DNA of 64,000 nucleotides from Sphingobium sp. SCG-1 (lineage in GTDB: Bacteria; Pseudomonadota; Alphaproteobacteria; Sphingomonadales; Sphingomonadaceae), in NCBI RefSeq assembly GCF_002953135.1, contig NZ_CP026372.1, forward strand, positions 248,001-312,000, read 5' to 3'. How positions within the stretch are numbered: position 1 is the first letter of the stretch; every line of letters begins with the position of its first letter. The translations under genes were made by a program, and so were the position numbers. This document shows positions 34,993 to 44,242 of the stretch, in pieces. The notes beneath the pieces are model-generated. The model ran no database searches. It saw nothing but the letters and a program-made list of their open reading frames with translations, and was not told the origin of the DNA.

Positions 34993-35826
34993 ATGACACG
35001 CCTGCACCTGCATCTGTTATCGGACTCTACCGGAGAGACGCTGGAGAACATCGCCAAAGCCGGGATTGCGCAGTTTGAGAATGTGGAAGCGATCCGGCAT
35101 TTCTGGCCCATGGTCCGATCGGAACTGCATCTCAACCGAATATTGGAAGAGATCGCCATCAACCCCGGCCTCGTGCTGTTTACCCTGTCCAGCAGTGACC
35201 TTCGCCGTAAGCTTGAGAACCGTTGCCGGGCCTTGGGCTTGCCGCATGTCGCCGCGCTCGATGCCGTAACGGATGCGATGTCGAACATTCTAGGCCAAGA
35301 AACGCGCAATCGTCCAGGCCGCAAGCATATCCTCGACGAAGCCTATTTTGCACGTATCGAGGCGATCCAGTTCACGATTGCCCACGACGACGGCGTGGCG
35401 CACGAGAATTGGGAGGAAGCAGACATCGTGCTGGCTGGCGTATCCCGCGCGTCCAAAACCCCGACCTCCATCTATCTTGCCAATCGCGGCTATAAGACTG
35501 CAAATATTCCTCTGGTAATTGAATCCCCGCCGCCGGACAGCCTGTATCGCCTGAAACACCCTCTCGTCGTGGGCCTCACGATCAGCCCCGAACGCCTAGT
35601 GCAGGTTCGCCGTAATCGCCTTCTTTCTCTCAATCAGGCGCCGGAGACCGCCTATGTCGATATCGAACGCGTGCAGGCCGAAGTCGCTTTCGCCCGCCGC
35701 ATCTTCGCCGATAATGGCTGGCCCGTTATAGAGATGACGCGCCGCTCCATTGAGGAAGCCGCTGCAGCCATCATCAACCTGTTCAATGAACGCGTGCTGA
35801 CGACGCCGGAATCGAGATCCGCATGA
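34993..35826 (+). CDS. ppsR: Pyruvate, phosphate/water dikinase regulatory protein
   Basis: A bifunctional kinase/pyrophosphorylase (DUF299) controlling pyruvate-phosphate or phosphoenolpyruvate synthase. The 277-residue protein has MTRLHLHLLSDSTGETLE at the start and a P-loop GVSRASKTPT (149-158). ATG 34993 is chosen over 34957, whose 12 extra codons lie over the last DnaA box. It overlaps maf by four bases and begins the ppsR-maf-aroE-coaE-dnaQ run that follows the origin. Confidence 0.95.
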   Translation: MTRLHLHLLSDSTGETLENIAKAGIAQFENVEAIRHFWPMVRSELHLNRILEEIAINPGLVLFTLSSSDLRRKLENRCRALGLPHVAALDAVTDAMSNILGQETRNRPGRKHILDEAYFARIEAIQFTIAHDDGVAHENWEEADIVLAGVSRASKTPTSIYLANRGYKTANIPLVIESPPPDSLYRLKHPLVVGLTISPERLVQVRRNRLLSLNQAPETAYVDIERVQAEVAFARRIFADNGWPVIEMTRRSIEEAAAAIINLFNERVLTTPESRSA

Positions 35827-36425
35827 CTGCCTCCCTCATCCTTGCGTCGCAAAGTGCCAGCCGCCGTGCTCTGCTGACGGCCGCCAAAGTCCCTTTCGAC
35901 GCGGTGTCGCCCGGCGTCGACGAAGAAGCGGCAAAGGAGGCCCTGCGCGCTGACGGCCTCGACGCACGCGCTTTGGCGGACGCATTGGCGGAATTGAAGG
36001 CGCTTCGCTTCTCGCGCCGAGCGCCTGCCGATCTTGTGCTAGGTTGCGATCAGACCCTCAGCCTCGACACCGGCGAGATGATCGACAAGGCCGTGGACCG
36101 CGACGACGCCGTGCGCATCCTGACGATGCTGTCCGGCCGTAGCCATTATCTCCATAGCGCCGCCGTTCTCGTGCAAGGCGGCACGCCCGTCTGGCGGCAC
36201 ATAGAGCGCGTCAAGATGACAATGCGGACCCTATCGCCCGATTTCATCCAGTCCTATCTCGATCAGGATTGGGACGAATGCCAATGGTGTGTCGGTTGCT
36301 ACCGGATCGAAGGCCCCGGCGCGCAGCTTTTCACCAAGATAGAAGGCAGCCAGTTCGCCATTCAGGGGCTTCCACTTCTGCCCTTGCTTGACTTCCTGCG
36401 CATCCGTGGCTTTCTGCCATCATGA
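35823..36425 (+). CDS. maf: Maf-family nucleoside triphosphate pyrophosphatase
   Basis: Hydrolyses non-canonical or modified NTPs, house-cleaning the nucleotide pool. The 200-residue protein has LASQSASRRALL (7-18) and the catalytic Asp76 in LGCDQTLS. It overlaps ppsR and aroE by four bases each. The sequence does not settle whether the substrate is dTTP/UTP or modified pyrimidines. Confidence 0.94.
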   Translation: MTASLILASQSASRRALLTAAKVPFDAVSPGVDEEAAKEALRADGLDARALADALAELKALRFSRRAPADLVLGCDQTLSLDTGEMIDKAVDRDDAVRILTMLSGRSHYLHSAAVLVQGGTPVWRHIERVKMTMRTLSPDFIQSYLDQDWDECQWCVGCYRIEGPGAQLFTKIEGSQFAIQGLPLLPLLDFLRIRGFLPS

Positions 36426-37240
36426 CTCAAGGCCTTCCCTATGCCGAAGTGATCGGCGACCCGATCGCGCACAGCAAGTCGCCGCTGATCCACAATTTCT
36501 GGCTGGAGAAGCTCCAGATTGAAGCGGAATATCGCAAGGCGCATGTGACGCCCGAAGGCCTCGCTGCGTATTTCCTGCAACGCCGCGCCGATCCCGATTG
36601 GCTGGGGTGCAACGTCACGATCCCGCACAAGATTGCGGTCATGGACTATACTGACGATCCCGGCGGCGTTCGCACGCGCATCGGTGCGATGAACACGATC
36701 GCCAGCGAAACCGGCGGGCCGTTGATCGGCACCAACACCGATGCAGGCGGTTTTCTACAGGCACTGATCCACCGCAAATGGCGCGGCGATCACGCCCTCA
36801 TCATCGGTGCGGGCGGCGCGGCGCGTGCCATCCTGTTTGCGCTGACGACATTCGGGATCGCGAACATCACCGTGATGGCGCGCGACCCGGCCAAGGCGCA
36901 GGCTTTGCTCGATCATGCCGGAACGCCGGGAAATGTCATCGGCATGACGGACCCACTGCCGTCCGTCGACTTGCTGGTGAACGGCACATCGCTCGGTATG
37001 GTTGGACAGCCCGACCTCGCCATCGACCTGTCGCCACTGCCCACGTCGGCTTTGGTCTATGATATCGTCTATGCGCCTCTCGAAACCAGCCTGCTTGTGG
37101 CGGCAAAGGCGCGCGGCCTTGCCACCGTCGATGGCCTGGAGATGCTGATCGGGCAGGCCGCGCTGGCGTTCGACATCTTCTTCGATGCCGATGCGCCGCG
37201 CGAGCATGACGAGGAACTGCGCGCCTTGTTGACGGCCTGA
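36422..37240 (+). CDS. aroE: Shikimate dehydrogenase
   Basis: NADPH-dependent reduction of 3-dehydroshikimate in aromatic amino acid synthesis. The 272-residue protein has the substrate motif IAHSKSPLIHN (15-25), NVTIPHK with catalytic Lys70, NTDAGGF near 107 and the NADPH loop GAGGAARA near 127. It overlaps maf by four bases and is followed by coaE ten bases on. Confidence 0.96.
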   Translation: MTQGLPYAEVIGDPIAHSKSPLIHNFWLEKLQIEAEYRKAHVTPEGLAAYFLQRRADPDWLGCNVTIPHKIAVMDYTDDPGGVRTRIGAMNTIASETGGPLIGTNTDAGGFLQALIHRKWRGDHALIIGAGGAARAILFALTTFGIANITVMARDPAKAQALLDHAGTPGNVIGMTDPLPSVDLLVNGTSLGMVGQPDLAIDLSPLPTSALVYDIVYAPLETSLLVAAKARGLATVDGLEMLIGQAALAFDIFFDADAPREHDEELRALLTA

Positions 37241-37250
37241 CGCAAACGTC

Positions 37251-37847
37251 GTGGCGAAAGTCTGGGGCCTCACCGGATCGATTGGCATGGGGAAATCGGC
37301 CGTTGCGAAGATGCTGCGGCGGGAAGGCGTGCCGGTATTCGACGCAGATGCCGAGGTGCACAAGCTCCAGGGACCTAACGGCGCGTTGATCCCCGCGATC
37401 GAGACGCGTTTCCCCGGCACCACCGGTCCGGAAGGCGTAAATCGCGCCAAGCTTGGTGCAGCCGTCTTCGGCCATCCACAGGAACTGAAGGCGCTCGAAG
37501 CCATCGTCCACCCCGCCGTCCAGAGATCCCGCGCCGACTTCCTGCGCCGCAATCGCGCACGCCGCCTCGTCGTGCTGGATATTCCGCTGCTGTTCGAAGG
37601 ACGCGGGAAGTACCGGCTGGACGGGATCATCGTCGTCACTGCCCCTGGCTGGAAGCAGCGCGCGCGTGTCCTGCGCCGTCCCGGCATGACGCCCGCCCGG
37701 TTCAAGCATATCCGCCATCTCCAGACGCCCGATGCCGAAAAACGCCGCCGGGCGGACTACATCATCGACACCGGCACGACCTTCGAGCGCACCCGCGCGC
37801 AGGTTAGACGTCTGGTTACTTGCCTTCACGCCAAAGGGGGCCGATAG
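37251..37847 (+). CDS. coaE: Dephospho-CoA kinase
   Basis: Last step of coenzyme A synthesis. The 198-residue kinase has P-loop GLTGSIGMGKS (6-16), the FDADAEVH substrate element and VVLDIPLLFE. The start is GTG (VAKVWGLTGS), ten bases after aroE. The 3' end precedes dnaQ by 25 bases. It belongs to the conserved post-origin operon. Confidence 0.95.
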   Translation: MAKVWGLTGSIGMGKSAVAKMLRREGVPVFDADAEVHKLQGPNGALIPAIETRFPGTTGPEGVNRAKLGAAVFGHPQELKALEAIVHPAVQRSRADFLRRNRARRLVVLDIPLLFEGRGKYRLDGIIVVTAPGWKQRARVLRRPGMTPARFKHIRHLQTPDAEKRRRADYIIDTGTTFERTRAQVRRLVTCLHAKGGR

Positions 37848-37872
37848 TATCGATCCAGAGTCGGAAGGCCCA

Positions 37873-38571
37873 ATGCGCGAGATCATATTTGACACGGAAA
37901 CCACGGGGTTCGACCCTGCGACCGGCGACCGGCTTGTCGAGATCGGCTGCATAGAACTGGTGAATCGCGTGCCTACGGGGCAGACGTTCCACGCCTATTT
38001 CAACCCGCAGCGCGCAATGCCTGCCGCCGCAGAAGCGGTGCATGGCCTTTCGGACATATTCCTCCGTGACAAGCCGCTGTTCCATCATGGCGTCGATGCA
38101 TTGCTGGACTTTTTGGGCGATTGTCCGCTCGTCGCCCACAATGCGAAGTTCGATTTCGGCTTCCTCAATCATGAGTTGAAGCTGATCGGCCGCGATTTGA
38201 TCTCGTTCGACCGGATGATCGATACGGTGGCGATCGCGCGCACCCTTCACCCCGGCGCCAAGCACAGTCTCGACGCGCTCTGCACGCGCTACGGCATCGA
38301 CCGCAGCCATCGCGTAAAGCACGGCGCGCTTCTCGATGCCGAACTTTTGGCGCAACTTTACATTGAATTGACTGGCGGGCGGCAGATCGGGCTCGTCCTG
38401 GCCGCTGAGGACACCATCAAGGCCGGTTCGATGGAACGCGCCATCGTCTCGACCGTTCGCCCTGTCCGTCCTGCGCGGCCACATCAGGCCAGCGCTGCGG
38501 AACTGGAGCGGCATGCGGCGTTCATTGCGACGCTCGACAAGCCGCTCTGGCTAGACGGCGTGGCCGCCTGA
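37873..38571 (+). CDS. dnaQ: DNA polymerase III epsilon subunit (3'-5' proofreading exonuclease)
   Basis: A 232-residue exonuclease. Exo I FDTETTGFDP (6-15) carries catalytic Asp7 and Glu9, Exo II is in PLVAHNAKFDFGFLNHE, and Exo III is in HGALLDAELLAQLY. The C-terminal tail would bind the polymerase alpha subunit. ATG 37873 is chosen; the longer frame enters coaE in a different phase. It is the last gene of the ppsR-dnaQ run. Confidence 0.96.
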   Translation: MREIIFDTETTGFDPATGDRLVEIGCIELVNRVPTGQTFHAYFNPQRAMPAAAEAVHGLSDIFLRDKPLFHHGVDALLDFLGDCPLVAHNAKFDFGFLNHELKLIGRDLISFDRMIDTVAIARTLHPGAKHSLDALCTRYGIDRSHRVKHGALLDAELLAQLYIELTGGRQIGLVLAAEDTIKAGSMERAIVSTVRPVRPARPHQASAAELERHAAFIATLDKPLWLDGVAA

Positions 38572-38668
38572 CGGTCGCTACGTCTACTCCCGGGCCCGTT
38601 TGCGGCTGGTCCGGTACGCCCACCGGTCCGTCTTTCAGGCGGAGCGGCTCGCATAAGGAGAAGGCAAG

Positions 38669-39262
38669 ATGGATATTCGTGTTTCCGGTCATCAACTCGA
38701 TACAGGCGACGCGCTCAAGCAGCACGTCTGGACGCGTCTCGAAGCAGTGGCCGAGAAATATTTCGCGCGGGCGATTTCTGCACAGGTAACTTTCAGCACA
38801 GCGCCCCATGGCGCGTTTCATTGCGATATCGTTTCCCATGTGATGACGGGTCTCATCCTCAAGGGCACCGGCGAGGCGCAGGATGCTCATGTCGCGTTCG
38901 ATCAAGCGGCCGACCGCATCGAAAAGCAACTCCGCCGCTACATGCGCCGCCTGAAGGATCGCCATCTGCAAACCCAGGCGGCTGAGGAGCAGCGAACCAA
39001 CGGTATCGACGCGTTGGCTTTCGATGGCGCCGGCTATACTGTGTTCGCCACGCCCGCAGAAGAAGACGAGCCGGAGGAAGCGCCGCTGATCGTTGCCGAA
39101 ACCCGCGTCGACATTCCCGAAGCATCCGTTTCCGACGCTGTGATGATGCTCGATCTGCGCAACACCAATGCGCTGTTGTTCGTCAACGCAGGCACATCAG
39201 CGTACAACATGGTGTATCGTCGGCATGACGGTACGATCGGCTGGGTGGAACCTCGAACCTGA
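38669..39262 (+). CDS. hpf: Ribosome hibernation-promoting factor (long form)
   Basis: A 197-residue long HPF. The N-terminal domain (MDIRVSGHQLDTGDALKQHV) binds the 30S decoding region. The C-terminal half has the dimerisation segment (EASVSDAVMMLDLRNTNALLF, then YRRHDGTIGWVEP) that pairs two 70S ribosomes. AAGGAGAAGG precedes the ATG. In many alphaproteobacteria rpoN precedes hpf; here dnaQ does. The ptsN gene follows after a terminator-like hairpin. Confidence 0.95.
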   Translation: MDIRVSGHQLDTGDALKQHVWTRLEAVAEKYFARAISAQVTFSTAPHGAFHCDIVSHVMTGLILKGTGEAQDAHVAFDQAADRIEKQLRRYMRRLKDRHLQTQAAEEQRTNGIDALAFDGAGYTVFATPAEEDEPEEAPLIVAETRVDIPEASVSDAVMMLDLRNTNALLFVNAGTSAYNMVYRRHDGTIGWVEPRT

Positions 39263-39310
39263 TAGAGATCGGCGCTGGATAGCGCTCCCAAAGCCAATTT
39301 CATTGACGTT

Positions 39311-39336
39311 CCGGCCCCATAGCTCTATGGGGCCGG
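39311..39336 (+). terminator. Strong hairpin between hpf and ptsN
   Basis: CCGGCCCCATAG-CT-CTATGGGGCCGG is a perfect 12-base stem. The following GCTTTGGTT is only a weak T-run. It probably ends hpf transcription or attenuates read-through into ptsN. Confidence 0.6.
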
Positions 39337-39408
39337 GCTTTGGTTCTGGCATTGCAGGATGGTCTGACATTCCAGTCCAGACACGCCGGATGACCGTTTA
39401 GGTACGAC

Positions 39409-39876
39409 ATGGCTCACTTTGACGACATATTGACGTCGGACGCACTGGCAATCGGCGTTTCGGTCAGCAGCAAAAAGCAACTGTTCCAGAAACTCGGCGA
39501 AATCGCAGCGGCCAACTATGGCATGGCTGCCGATGTCGTATTCGACCGGCTGACGGAGCGGGAGCGGCTGGGATCGACGGGCTTTGGCGGTGGCATCGGT
39601 ATTCCCCATGCGAAAATCCCCGGTCTGGATCGGGTGCGTGGCATCGTGGTTCTTCTGGATACGCCATTGGGCTTCGACGCCGTGGACAATGCGCCAGTAG
39701 ATGTGGTTTTCGCGCTCCTTTCACCGGTCGATAGCGGCGCGGAGCATCTCAAGACCCTCGCGCGCGTTTCCCGATATCTGCGCAATGAAACGCATATCTC
39801 GCGTATGCGCGGCGTCGGTTCACGTGAAGCCCTGTTCGCTCTGCTTTCGGGTAACGAGGCGCGTGACGCAGCCTGA
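39409..39876 (+). CDS. ptsN: Nitrogen-type phosphotransferase EIIA (PtsN)
   Basis: A 155-residue EIIA-Ntr regulatory protein, with the phosphorylated His67 in GGGIGIPHAKI. It signals carbon, nitrogen or potassium status through the PTS-Ntr relay; ptsP and ptsO are not in this window. The thioesterase start (GTG 39863) overlaps its 3' end. Confidence 0.95.
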   Translation: MAHFDDILTSDALAIGVSVSSKKQLFQKLGEIAAANYGMAADVVFDRLTERERLGSTGFGGGIGIPHAKIPGLDRVRGIVVLLDTPLGFDAVDNAPVDVVFALLSPVDSGAEHLKTLARVSRYLRNETHISRMRGVGSREALFALLSGNEARDAA

Positions 39877-40339
39877 CGCGACTCCGCTGCCCAGTGGTGA
39901 AGCGGCGCACTTTCGGGCTTTGGAGCAACTCTACCGCTCAGCCCCTATCAACGGGCTGTTCCGGTCCGACCTTAGCATCCCCTCCGCCGGTCAATCGCAT
40001 ATCGACTTCGAAGTCGATGAAGGTGTCTATCATGCCGCCGGTGCCGTGCATGGCACGGTGTATTTCAAGATGCTGGACGACGCCGCCTTCTATGCCGCCA
40101 ACAGCCTGGTTAGCGATCGCTTCCTTCTGACTACCAGCTTCAACCTGCTGTTCACGCGCCCGATTCATACAGGGAAATTGCGCGCAGAGGGCCGTTGGAT
40201 CAGCGGCCGTCGCCGGGTGTATGTGGCCGAAGCCAGCCTGATCGACGCGGACGGCGAGGAAGTCGGACGCGGCACCGGCACCTTCATGCGTTCCCAATTC
40301 CCTTTGTCGTCGCTTCCCGGGTACCGCACCGCCACATGA
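39863..40339 (+). CDS. PaaI-type hotdog thioesterase
   Basis: A 158-residue hotdog-fold thioesterase with HGTVYFKMLDDAAFYAANSL, the family's active-site helix, and a C-terminal GEEVGRGTGTFM strand. It probably hydrolyses acyl-CoA thioesters. GTG 39863 is chosen because the ptsN frame overlaps the longer version; AGGC lies close upstream. It overlaps the DUF1491 start (ATGA), so the two are coupled. Confidence 0.85.
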   Translation: MTQPDATPLPSGEAAHFRALEQLYRSAPINGLFRSDLSIPSAGQSHIDFEVDEGVYHAAGAVHGTVYFKMLDDAAFYAANSLVSDRFLLTTSFNLLFTRPIHTGKLRAEGRWISGRRRVYVAEASLIDADGEEVGRGTGTFMRSQFPLSSLPGYRTAT

Positions 40340-40671
40340 CGGCGCGACTCGCCGCACACATGTTGGTGAGTGCTCTGATCCGGCGCGTCCAAGACAGTGG
40401 CGGCTTTGCCAGCGTGCTCCACAAGGGCGATGCAATCAGCGGAACGATTCTGGTCCAGTGCCTCGACAAGGGCAAGGAAACCGGCCTTTTCGAGCGTATT
40501 TCAGACTATGCCGGAGGCTATCGGCTGGTTGCCTGCGGGCCGGATAAGGACGGCGGTCCGCACCTTGTCGCCGATTACATCGCTCGCCGCCGTCGCTCCG
40601 ATCCCGACTTATGGTTAATAGAACTCGATATCGTGGATGCGGAACGGTTGGCCGTGGAAACGCTCTGCTGA
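40336..40671 (+). CDS. DUF1491 family protein
   Basis: A 111-residue protein of the DUF1491 family, found mainly in alphaproteobacteria: SALIRRVQDSGGFASVLHKGDAISG and DPDLWLIELD are the recognisable parts. The function is unknown. It is coupled to the thioesterase through ATGA. The next 180 bases hold only the hydrolase promoter region. Confidence 0.88.
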   Translation: MTARLAAHMLVSALIRRVQDSGGFASVLHKGDAISGTILVQCLDKGKETGLFERISDYAGGYRLVACGPDKDGGPHLVADYIARRRRSDPDLWLIELDIVDAERLAVETLC

Positions 40672-40852
40672 TCGTTGACTATGTGGAACGGCGCAGCCAT
40701 AGGCCTGCCCACGCCAACGCGCAGGTTGCTGTGACTTCACTCAATGAGGGGGAAGACGGTAAACACGCAGACGGGGGGCGACCGGACGCAAGAAAAGCCC
40801 ATCCATAAGGATACGGCGTCCTGGCCGACTCACCGCACTAACTTGAGTAGTG

Positions 40853-41518
40853 ATGAGTTTCCGATTGAAGGCCGCGACATTGGCCGCATTTACTTTATCT
40901 GCGATCGCCGCCGTAAGCGCGAGCGACGCTTCCCAAGCCGCTGGATCGATTGAGACGCTTCCCGTCACCATCCCGGTTTCTTCCACTCCGCAGGCCGCAG
41001 GTGTAACCTTCGCAGCGCCGCGTGAAGTGGTTCAATCTACAACAGCATCAACGCCTCAGCCGGAAAAAGTTTCCGCATATGCAGATGATGCGCAGGAACA
41101 GCCCGCGACGTCGCTCGCCGCTCTGGTGGATGCCCAGCCCTTCCCCGCCGACATGACCGAAGATATGCGTTGCCTTGCGAGCGCCGTCTATTATGAGGCG
41201 AAGAGCGAAAGCCTCGCCGGTCAGCTCGCCGTCGCCCGCGTCATCATCAACCGTTCGCATTCGGGCCGTTTCGCCAGCAGCCTTTGCGGCGTCGTGCGCC
41301 AGCCGAGCCAGTTCAGCTTCGTTCGCGGTGGCAATGTGCCTCAGCCGCGCACGGACAGCGTCGATTGGCAGCAGGCAGTCGGCATTGCGCAGATCGCGCT
41401 GAACGATAGCTGGAAGAGCCAGGCTGAGGGCGCGTTGTTCTTCCACGCTCGCCGCGTTTCGCCGGGTTGGGGCAAGGCCCGTCTGGCATCGATCGACAAT
41501 CACATTTTCTACCGCTGA
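40853..41518 (+). CDS. Secreted cell wall hydrolase (SleB type)
   Basis: A 221-residue exported protein. A signal peptide (cleavage near ASQA, about residue 29) is followed by a Pro/Thr/Gln-rich linker. The Hydrolase_2 (SleB-like lytic) domain then has CLASAVYYEAKSESLAGQLA with the catalytic Glu, VARVIINRSHSGRFASSLCG and the C-terminal DNHIFYR. It cuts peptidoglycan glycan strands in the periplasm. It has no divisome neighbours. ATG 40853 is used; an in-frame GTG precedes it directly. A terminator follows. Confidence 0.92.
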   Translation: MSFRLKAATLAAFTLSAIAAVSASDASQAAGSIETLPVTIPVSSTPQAAGVTFAAPREVVQSTTASTPQPEKVSAYADDAQEQPATSLAALVDAQPFPADMTEDMRCLASAVYYEAKSESLAGQLAVARVIINRSHSGRFASSLCGVVRQPSQFSFVRGGNVPQPRTDSVDWQQAVGIAQIALNDSWKSQAEGALFFHARRVSPGWGKARLASIDNHIFYR

Positions 41519-41560
41519 GACTGGAGGCCCGCTCCGGGCCGACGAGCAGCAAAGATGATA

Positions 41561-41591
41561 AAGGCCGGCCCATACGGGTTCGGCCTTTTCT
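41561..41591 (+). terminator. Rho-independent terminator after cell wall hydrolase
   Basis: AAGGCCG and CGGCCTTTTC form a stem with a T-run; the loop is CCCATACGGGTT. It lies 43 bases past the hydrolase stop. Confidence 0.8.
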
Positions 41592-41620
41592 TTGTTCCTC
41601 TATTGTTCTAATATCATGCC

Positions 41621-42112
41621 ATGTCACAGACGGTTTCCGATTGCTCCCCTCTTACTGACGGCACGGCTATGGCCGTCGCGCGTGGGGTGCTGCGCCTCTT
41701 CCAGCGCCACGATGTGTTCGGTGTGGTGGAAGCCCCGCTTCCCAATGGCCGTCGCGCCGATATCATGGCGATCGACCTGTCGGGGCATCTGGTCATTGTA
41801 GAGATAAAATGCAGCCGGGCGGACTTGCTCGGAGACGCGAAGTGGCCGGACTACTTCGATTATTGCGATCGCTACTTCTGGGCCGTGCCGGCCGGTTTTG
41901 ACCTGACGCCATTCGATGGCGAGGCGCTTTGGCCCACGCGCACGGGGCTGATCGTTGCCGATCAATATGACGCGGAAATCCTGCGCCCCGCGCCTACAGA
42001 GCCGCTGCCCGCCGCTCGTCGCAAGGCGGAAACACTGCGCTTTGCGCGCCGGGCCGCTCGGCGGCTGACTGCACTTTCCGACCCGGACTACGCTGCCGAA
42101 ATCGGCTTCTGA
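41621..42112 (+). CDS. mmcB: MmcB-family DNA repair protein
   Basis: A 163-residue putative PD-(D/E)xK nuclease. PNGRRADIMAI and HLVIVEIKCSRADLLGDAKW hold the D, E-x-K acid-base core. In Caulobacter MmcB is needed with ImuABC for mutagenic repair. The gene converges directly with the prephenate dehydrogenase gene (stops touch at 42112/42113). Function here is by family only. Confidence 0.9.
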   Translation: MSQTVSDCSPLTDGTAMAVARGVLRLFQRHDVFGVVEAPLPNGRRADIMAIDLSGHLVIVEIKCSRADLLGDAKWPDYFDYCDRYFWAVPAGFDLTPFDGEALWPTRTGLIVADQYDAEILRPAPTEPLPAARRKAETLRFARRAARRLTALSDPDYAAEIGF

Positions 42113-43021
42113 TTATGTGTGGGTGCGCCCGAAATCGGGCGCGGGATCGTCCTGCCCCTGCTCAATAATCGACCGGCGGATGGCTCTGGTTCGCGTGAAA
42201 AGGTCGAACAGCGCATCACCGTCACCCCACCGTATCGCCCGCTGCAACATGGTCACGTCCTCGGTCAGCCGTTGCAGGATCTCAAGTACCGCCTCGCGAT
42301 TGTTCAGGAACACGTCGCGCCACATTGTTGGATCTGACGCCGCGATGCGCGTGAAGTCGCGAAAGCCACCAGCGGAGAATTTGATAACTTCGCTTTGCGT
42401 CACGGTCTCCAGGTCCGAAGCCGTGCCGACGATCGAATAGGCGATCAGATGCGGCACGTGACTTGTCACCGCCAGCACCAGATCATGATGCTTGGGGGTC
42501 ATGATCTCAACATTCGCGCCCAATGTCTCCCAGAAGCTGCGCATTCGGATGACGGCCGCTTCTTCTGTATGTTCTTCCGGCGTCAAAATGCACCAGCGGC
42601 CTCTGAACAAAGTGGCGAACCCGGACTCAGGTCCACTATACTCGGTTCCCGCAACCGGATGACCCGGAACGATAGTGGCGTGCGGCAGCACCTCGCGTAG
42701 CGCTGCGATCACGCTTTCCTTCGACCCGCCGACATCGCTGATAATCGCTTCGGAGGGCAATTCCTCAGCGATCTCCGCGGCGACCGCTCCCATGGCGCCT
42801 ACTGGCACGCATAGGATCACGAGGTCTGCATCCGTAACCGAAGCGCCCGCCGTGTCGCTGACATCGTCGCACAGGTCGATCCGCCGCGCGATTTCCCGCA
42901 CCTCGTCGTTCGCATCGTGGCCCGTCACACGGACGGTCGGCATCGTTGCCCTTATGCCGCGGGCAAGCGAGGAACCGATCAGACCCAGCCCGATAATGGT
43001 GACACGCGCGAACGGCAGCAT
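42113..43021 (-). CDS. tyrC: Prephenate/arogenate dehydrogenase
   Basis: Oxidative decarboxylation toward tyrosine. The 302-residue protein has NAD loop IGLGLIGSS (10-18), GHPVAGTEYSGPESG and VLAVTSHVPHL, motifs of the TyrA family; the C-terminal ACT domain of regulated versions is absent. It begins at the hisC stop (TGATG overlap), so the pair is coupled. Prephenate or arogenate specificity cannot be told. Confidence 0.93.
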   Translation of the reverse strand: MLPFARVTIIGLGLIGSSLARGIRATMPTVRVTGHDANDEVREIARRIDLCDDVSDTAGASVTDADLVILCVPVGAMGAVAAEIAEELPSEAIISDVGGSKESVIAALREVLPHATIVPGHPVAGTEYSGPESGFATLFRGRWCILTPEEHTEEAAVIRMRSFWETLGANVEIMTPKHHDLVLAVTSHVPHLIAYSIVGTASDLETVTQSEVIKFSAGGFRDFTRIAASDPTMWRDVFLNNREAVLEILQRLTEDVTMLQRAIRWGDGDALFDLFTRTRAIRRSIIEQGQDDPAPDFGRTHT

Positions 43022-44142
43022 CAGGCGGCTTCCGCCATCGTGCGCAGGATGCGCGCAATGTCACGTGTCTGCGCTTCGGTGCCGATGGTGATGCGCAGGG
43101 CGTCCGGAAGCCCCTGCCCCGGCAGCCAGCGCGTCGCATAACCCTCCGCCATCAACCCGTTCAGCGCCGCTTCGGCCGTCAGTCTGCCTTCGAACAGGAT
43201 CAGCAGGAAGTTTGCCTTGCTCGGCACCACGCGCAGGCCATGATTGCTCATCGCCGCGATTTCTCCGGCAAGCCATTCACGCCATTGGCGGTTATGCGTA
43301 CGGCTCGCTTGCACCCACTTATCGTCTCCGACAGCGGCGATCGCAGCCGCCTGCCCCGCCGTGGTCACATTGAATGGCGCGCGGATGCGGTGCAGCACGT
43401 CAACGACTTCACGCGTGGCATAGCCCCAGCCGATGCGTTCGGCGGCAAGGCCATGTATTTTGGAGAATGTGCGCGTGATAAATACGTTGGACGCCGTGCG
43501 CGCCAGGTCCAGCCCGCCGTCTTCCTCTTCCGGCTCCAGATATTCTGCATAGGCTTGATCCAGCACCAGCAGGATGTCGGATCGCAGTCCGGCATGCAGC
43601 CGCGCGATCTCCGCTGCCGACGTCATCGTTCCCGTCGGATTATTGGGATTGGCAAGAAACACCACGCGCGTCCGCTCCGTCACCGCCGCCAGCAGTGCGT
43701 CCACATCCGTCGCATAGTCCTTGTCCGGCGCAACGACCGGCGTCGCGCCCACGCGACGGGCCGCGATGTCGTAAACGGAAAAGCCGAAGCGGACGTACAG
43801 CACTTCGTCGCCCGGCCCGGCATAGGCACTGGCGGCGAGGTGCAGCAGCTCGTCCGACCCCGTGCCGTAAATGATCCGTGCGGGGTCCAGCCCGAACTTC
43901 GCGCCGATAGCCTCGCGCAACTTGGTCGCGCCGGGATCGGGATAGGTGGCGAGGTCCGCCGTCGCCGCAGCCAACGCCGCGCGCGTGTTCTCGCTGGTGC
44001 CGAGCGGGTTCTCATTGGCGGAAAGCTTGATGAGCGGGCGGCCATCGGCAGCCGCCGCCTTGCCCGGCACATAAGCGGAAATGCCCAGGATCCACTCCTT
44101 GGGCTGTGGCGAAGTATGCGTCATTATTGTGCTATCTGTCAT
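43021..44142 (-). CDS. hisC: Histidinol-phosphate aminotransferase
   Basis: A PLP enzyme making histidinol phosphate; the same fold may also transaminate aromatic keto acids, which would fit its position beside tyrC. The 373-residue protein has KLSANENPLGTS, FLANPNNPTGT, and the PLP Lys in TRTFSKIHGLAAERIGWGYA. ATG 44142 is chosen over the longer frame starting at 44214, which overlaps the metX promoter area. It lies at the start of a hisC-tyrC pair. Confidence 0.93.
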   Translation of the reverse strand: MTDSTIMTHTSPQPKEWILGISAYVPGKAAAADGRPLIKLSANENPLGTSENTRAALAAATADLATYPDPGATKLREAIGAKFGLDPARIIYGTGSDELLHLAASAYAGPGDEVLYVRFGFSVYDIAARRVGATPVVAPDKDYATDVDALLAAVTERTRVVFLANPNNPTGTMTSAAEIARLHAGLRSDILLVLDQAYAEYLEPEEEDGGLDLARTASNVFITRTFSKIHGLAAERIGWGYATREVVDVLHRIRAPFNVTTAGQAAAIAAVGDDKWVQASRTHNRQWREWLAGEIAAMSNHGLRVVPSKANFLLILFEGRLTAEAALNGLMAEGYATRWLPGQGLPDALRITIGTEAQTRDIARILRTMAEAA

Positions 44143-44242
44143 GCCACGCGCTTTAGCGGGGAAACCTCGCGCGCGCAAAGGGTGCGGCCTTGGACCGGGC
44201 GCGGAGATTGACACCCCTCGCCCCGCGTCCTAGCGGCGAAGC

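Noticed and set aside
44143..44242. SAM riboswitch before metX
   Set aside because: No SAM-II, SAM-IV or SAM-V-like conserved core is visible in the leader.
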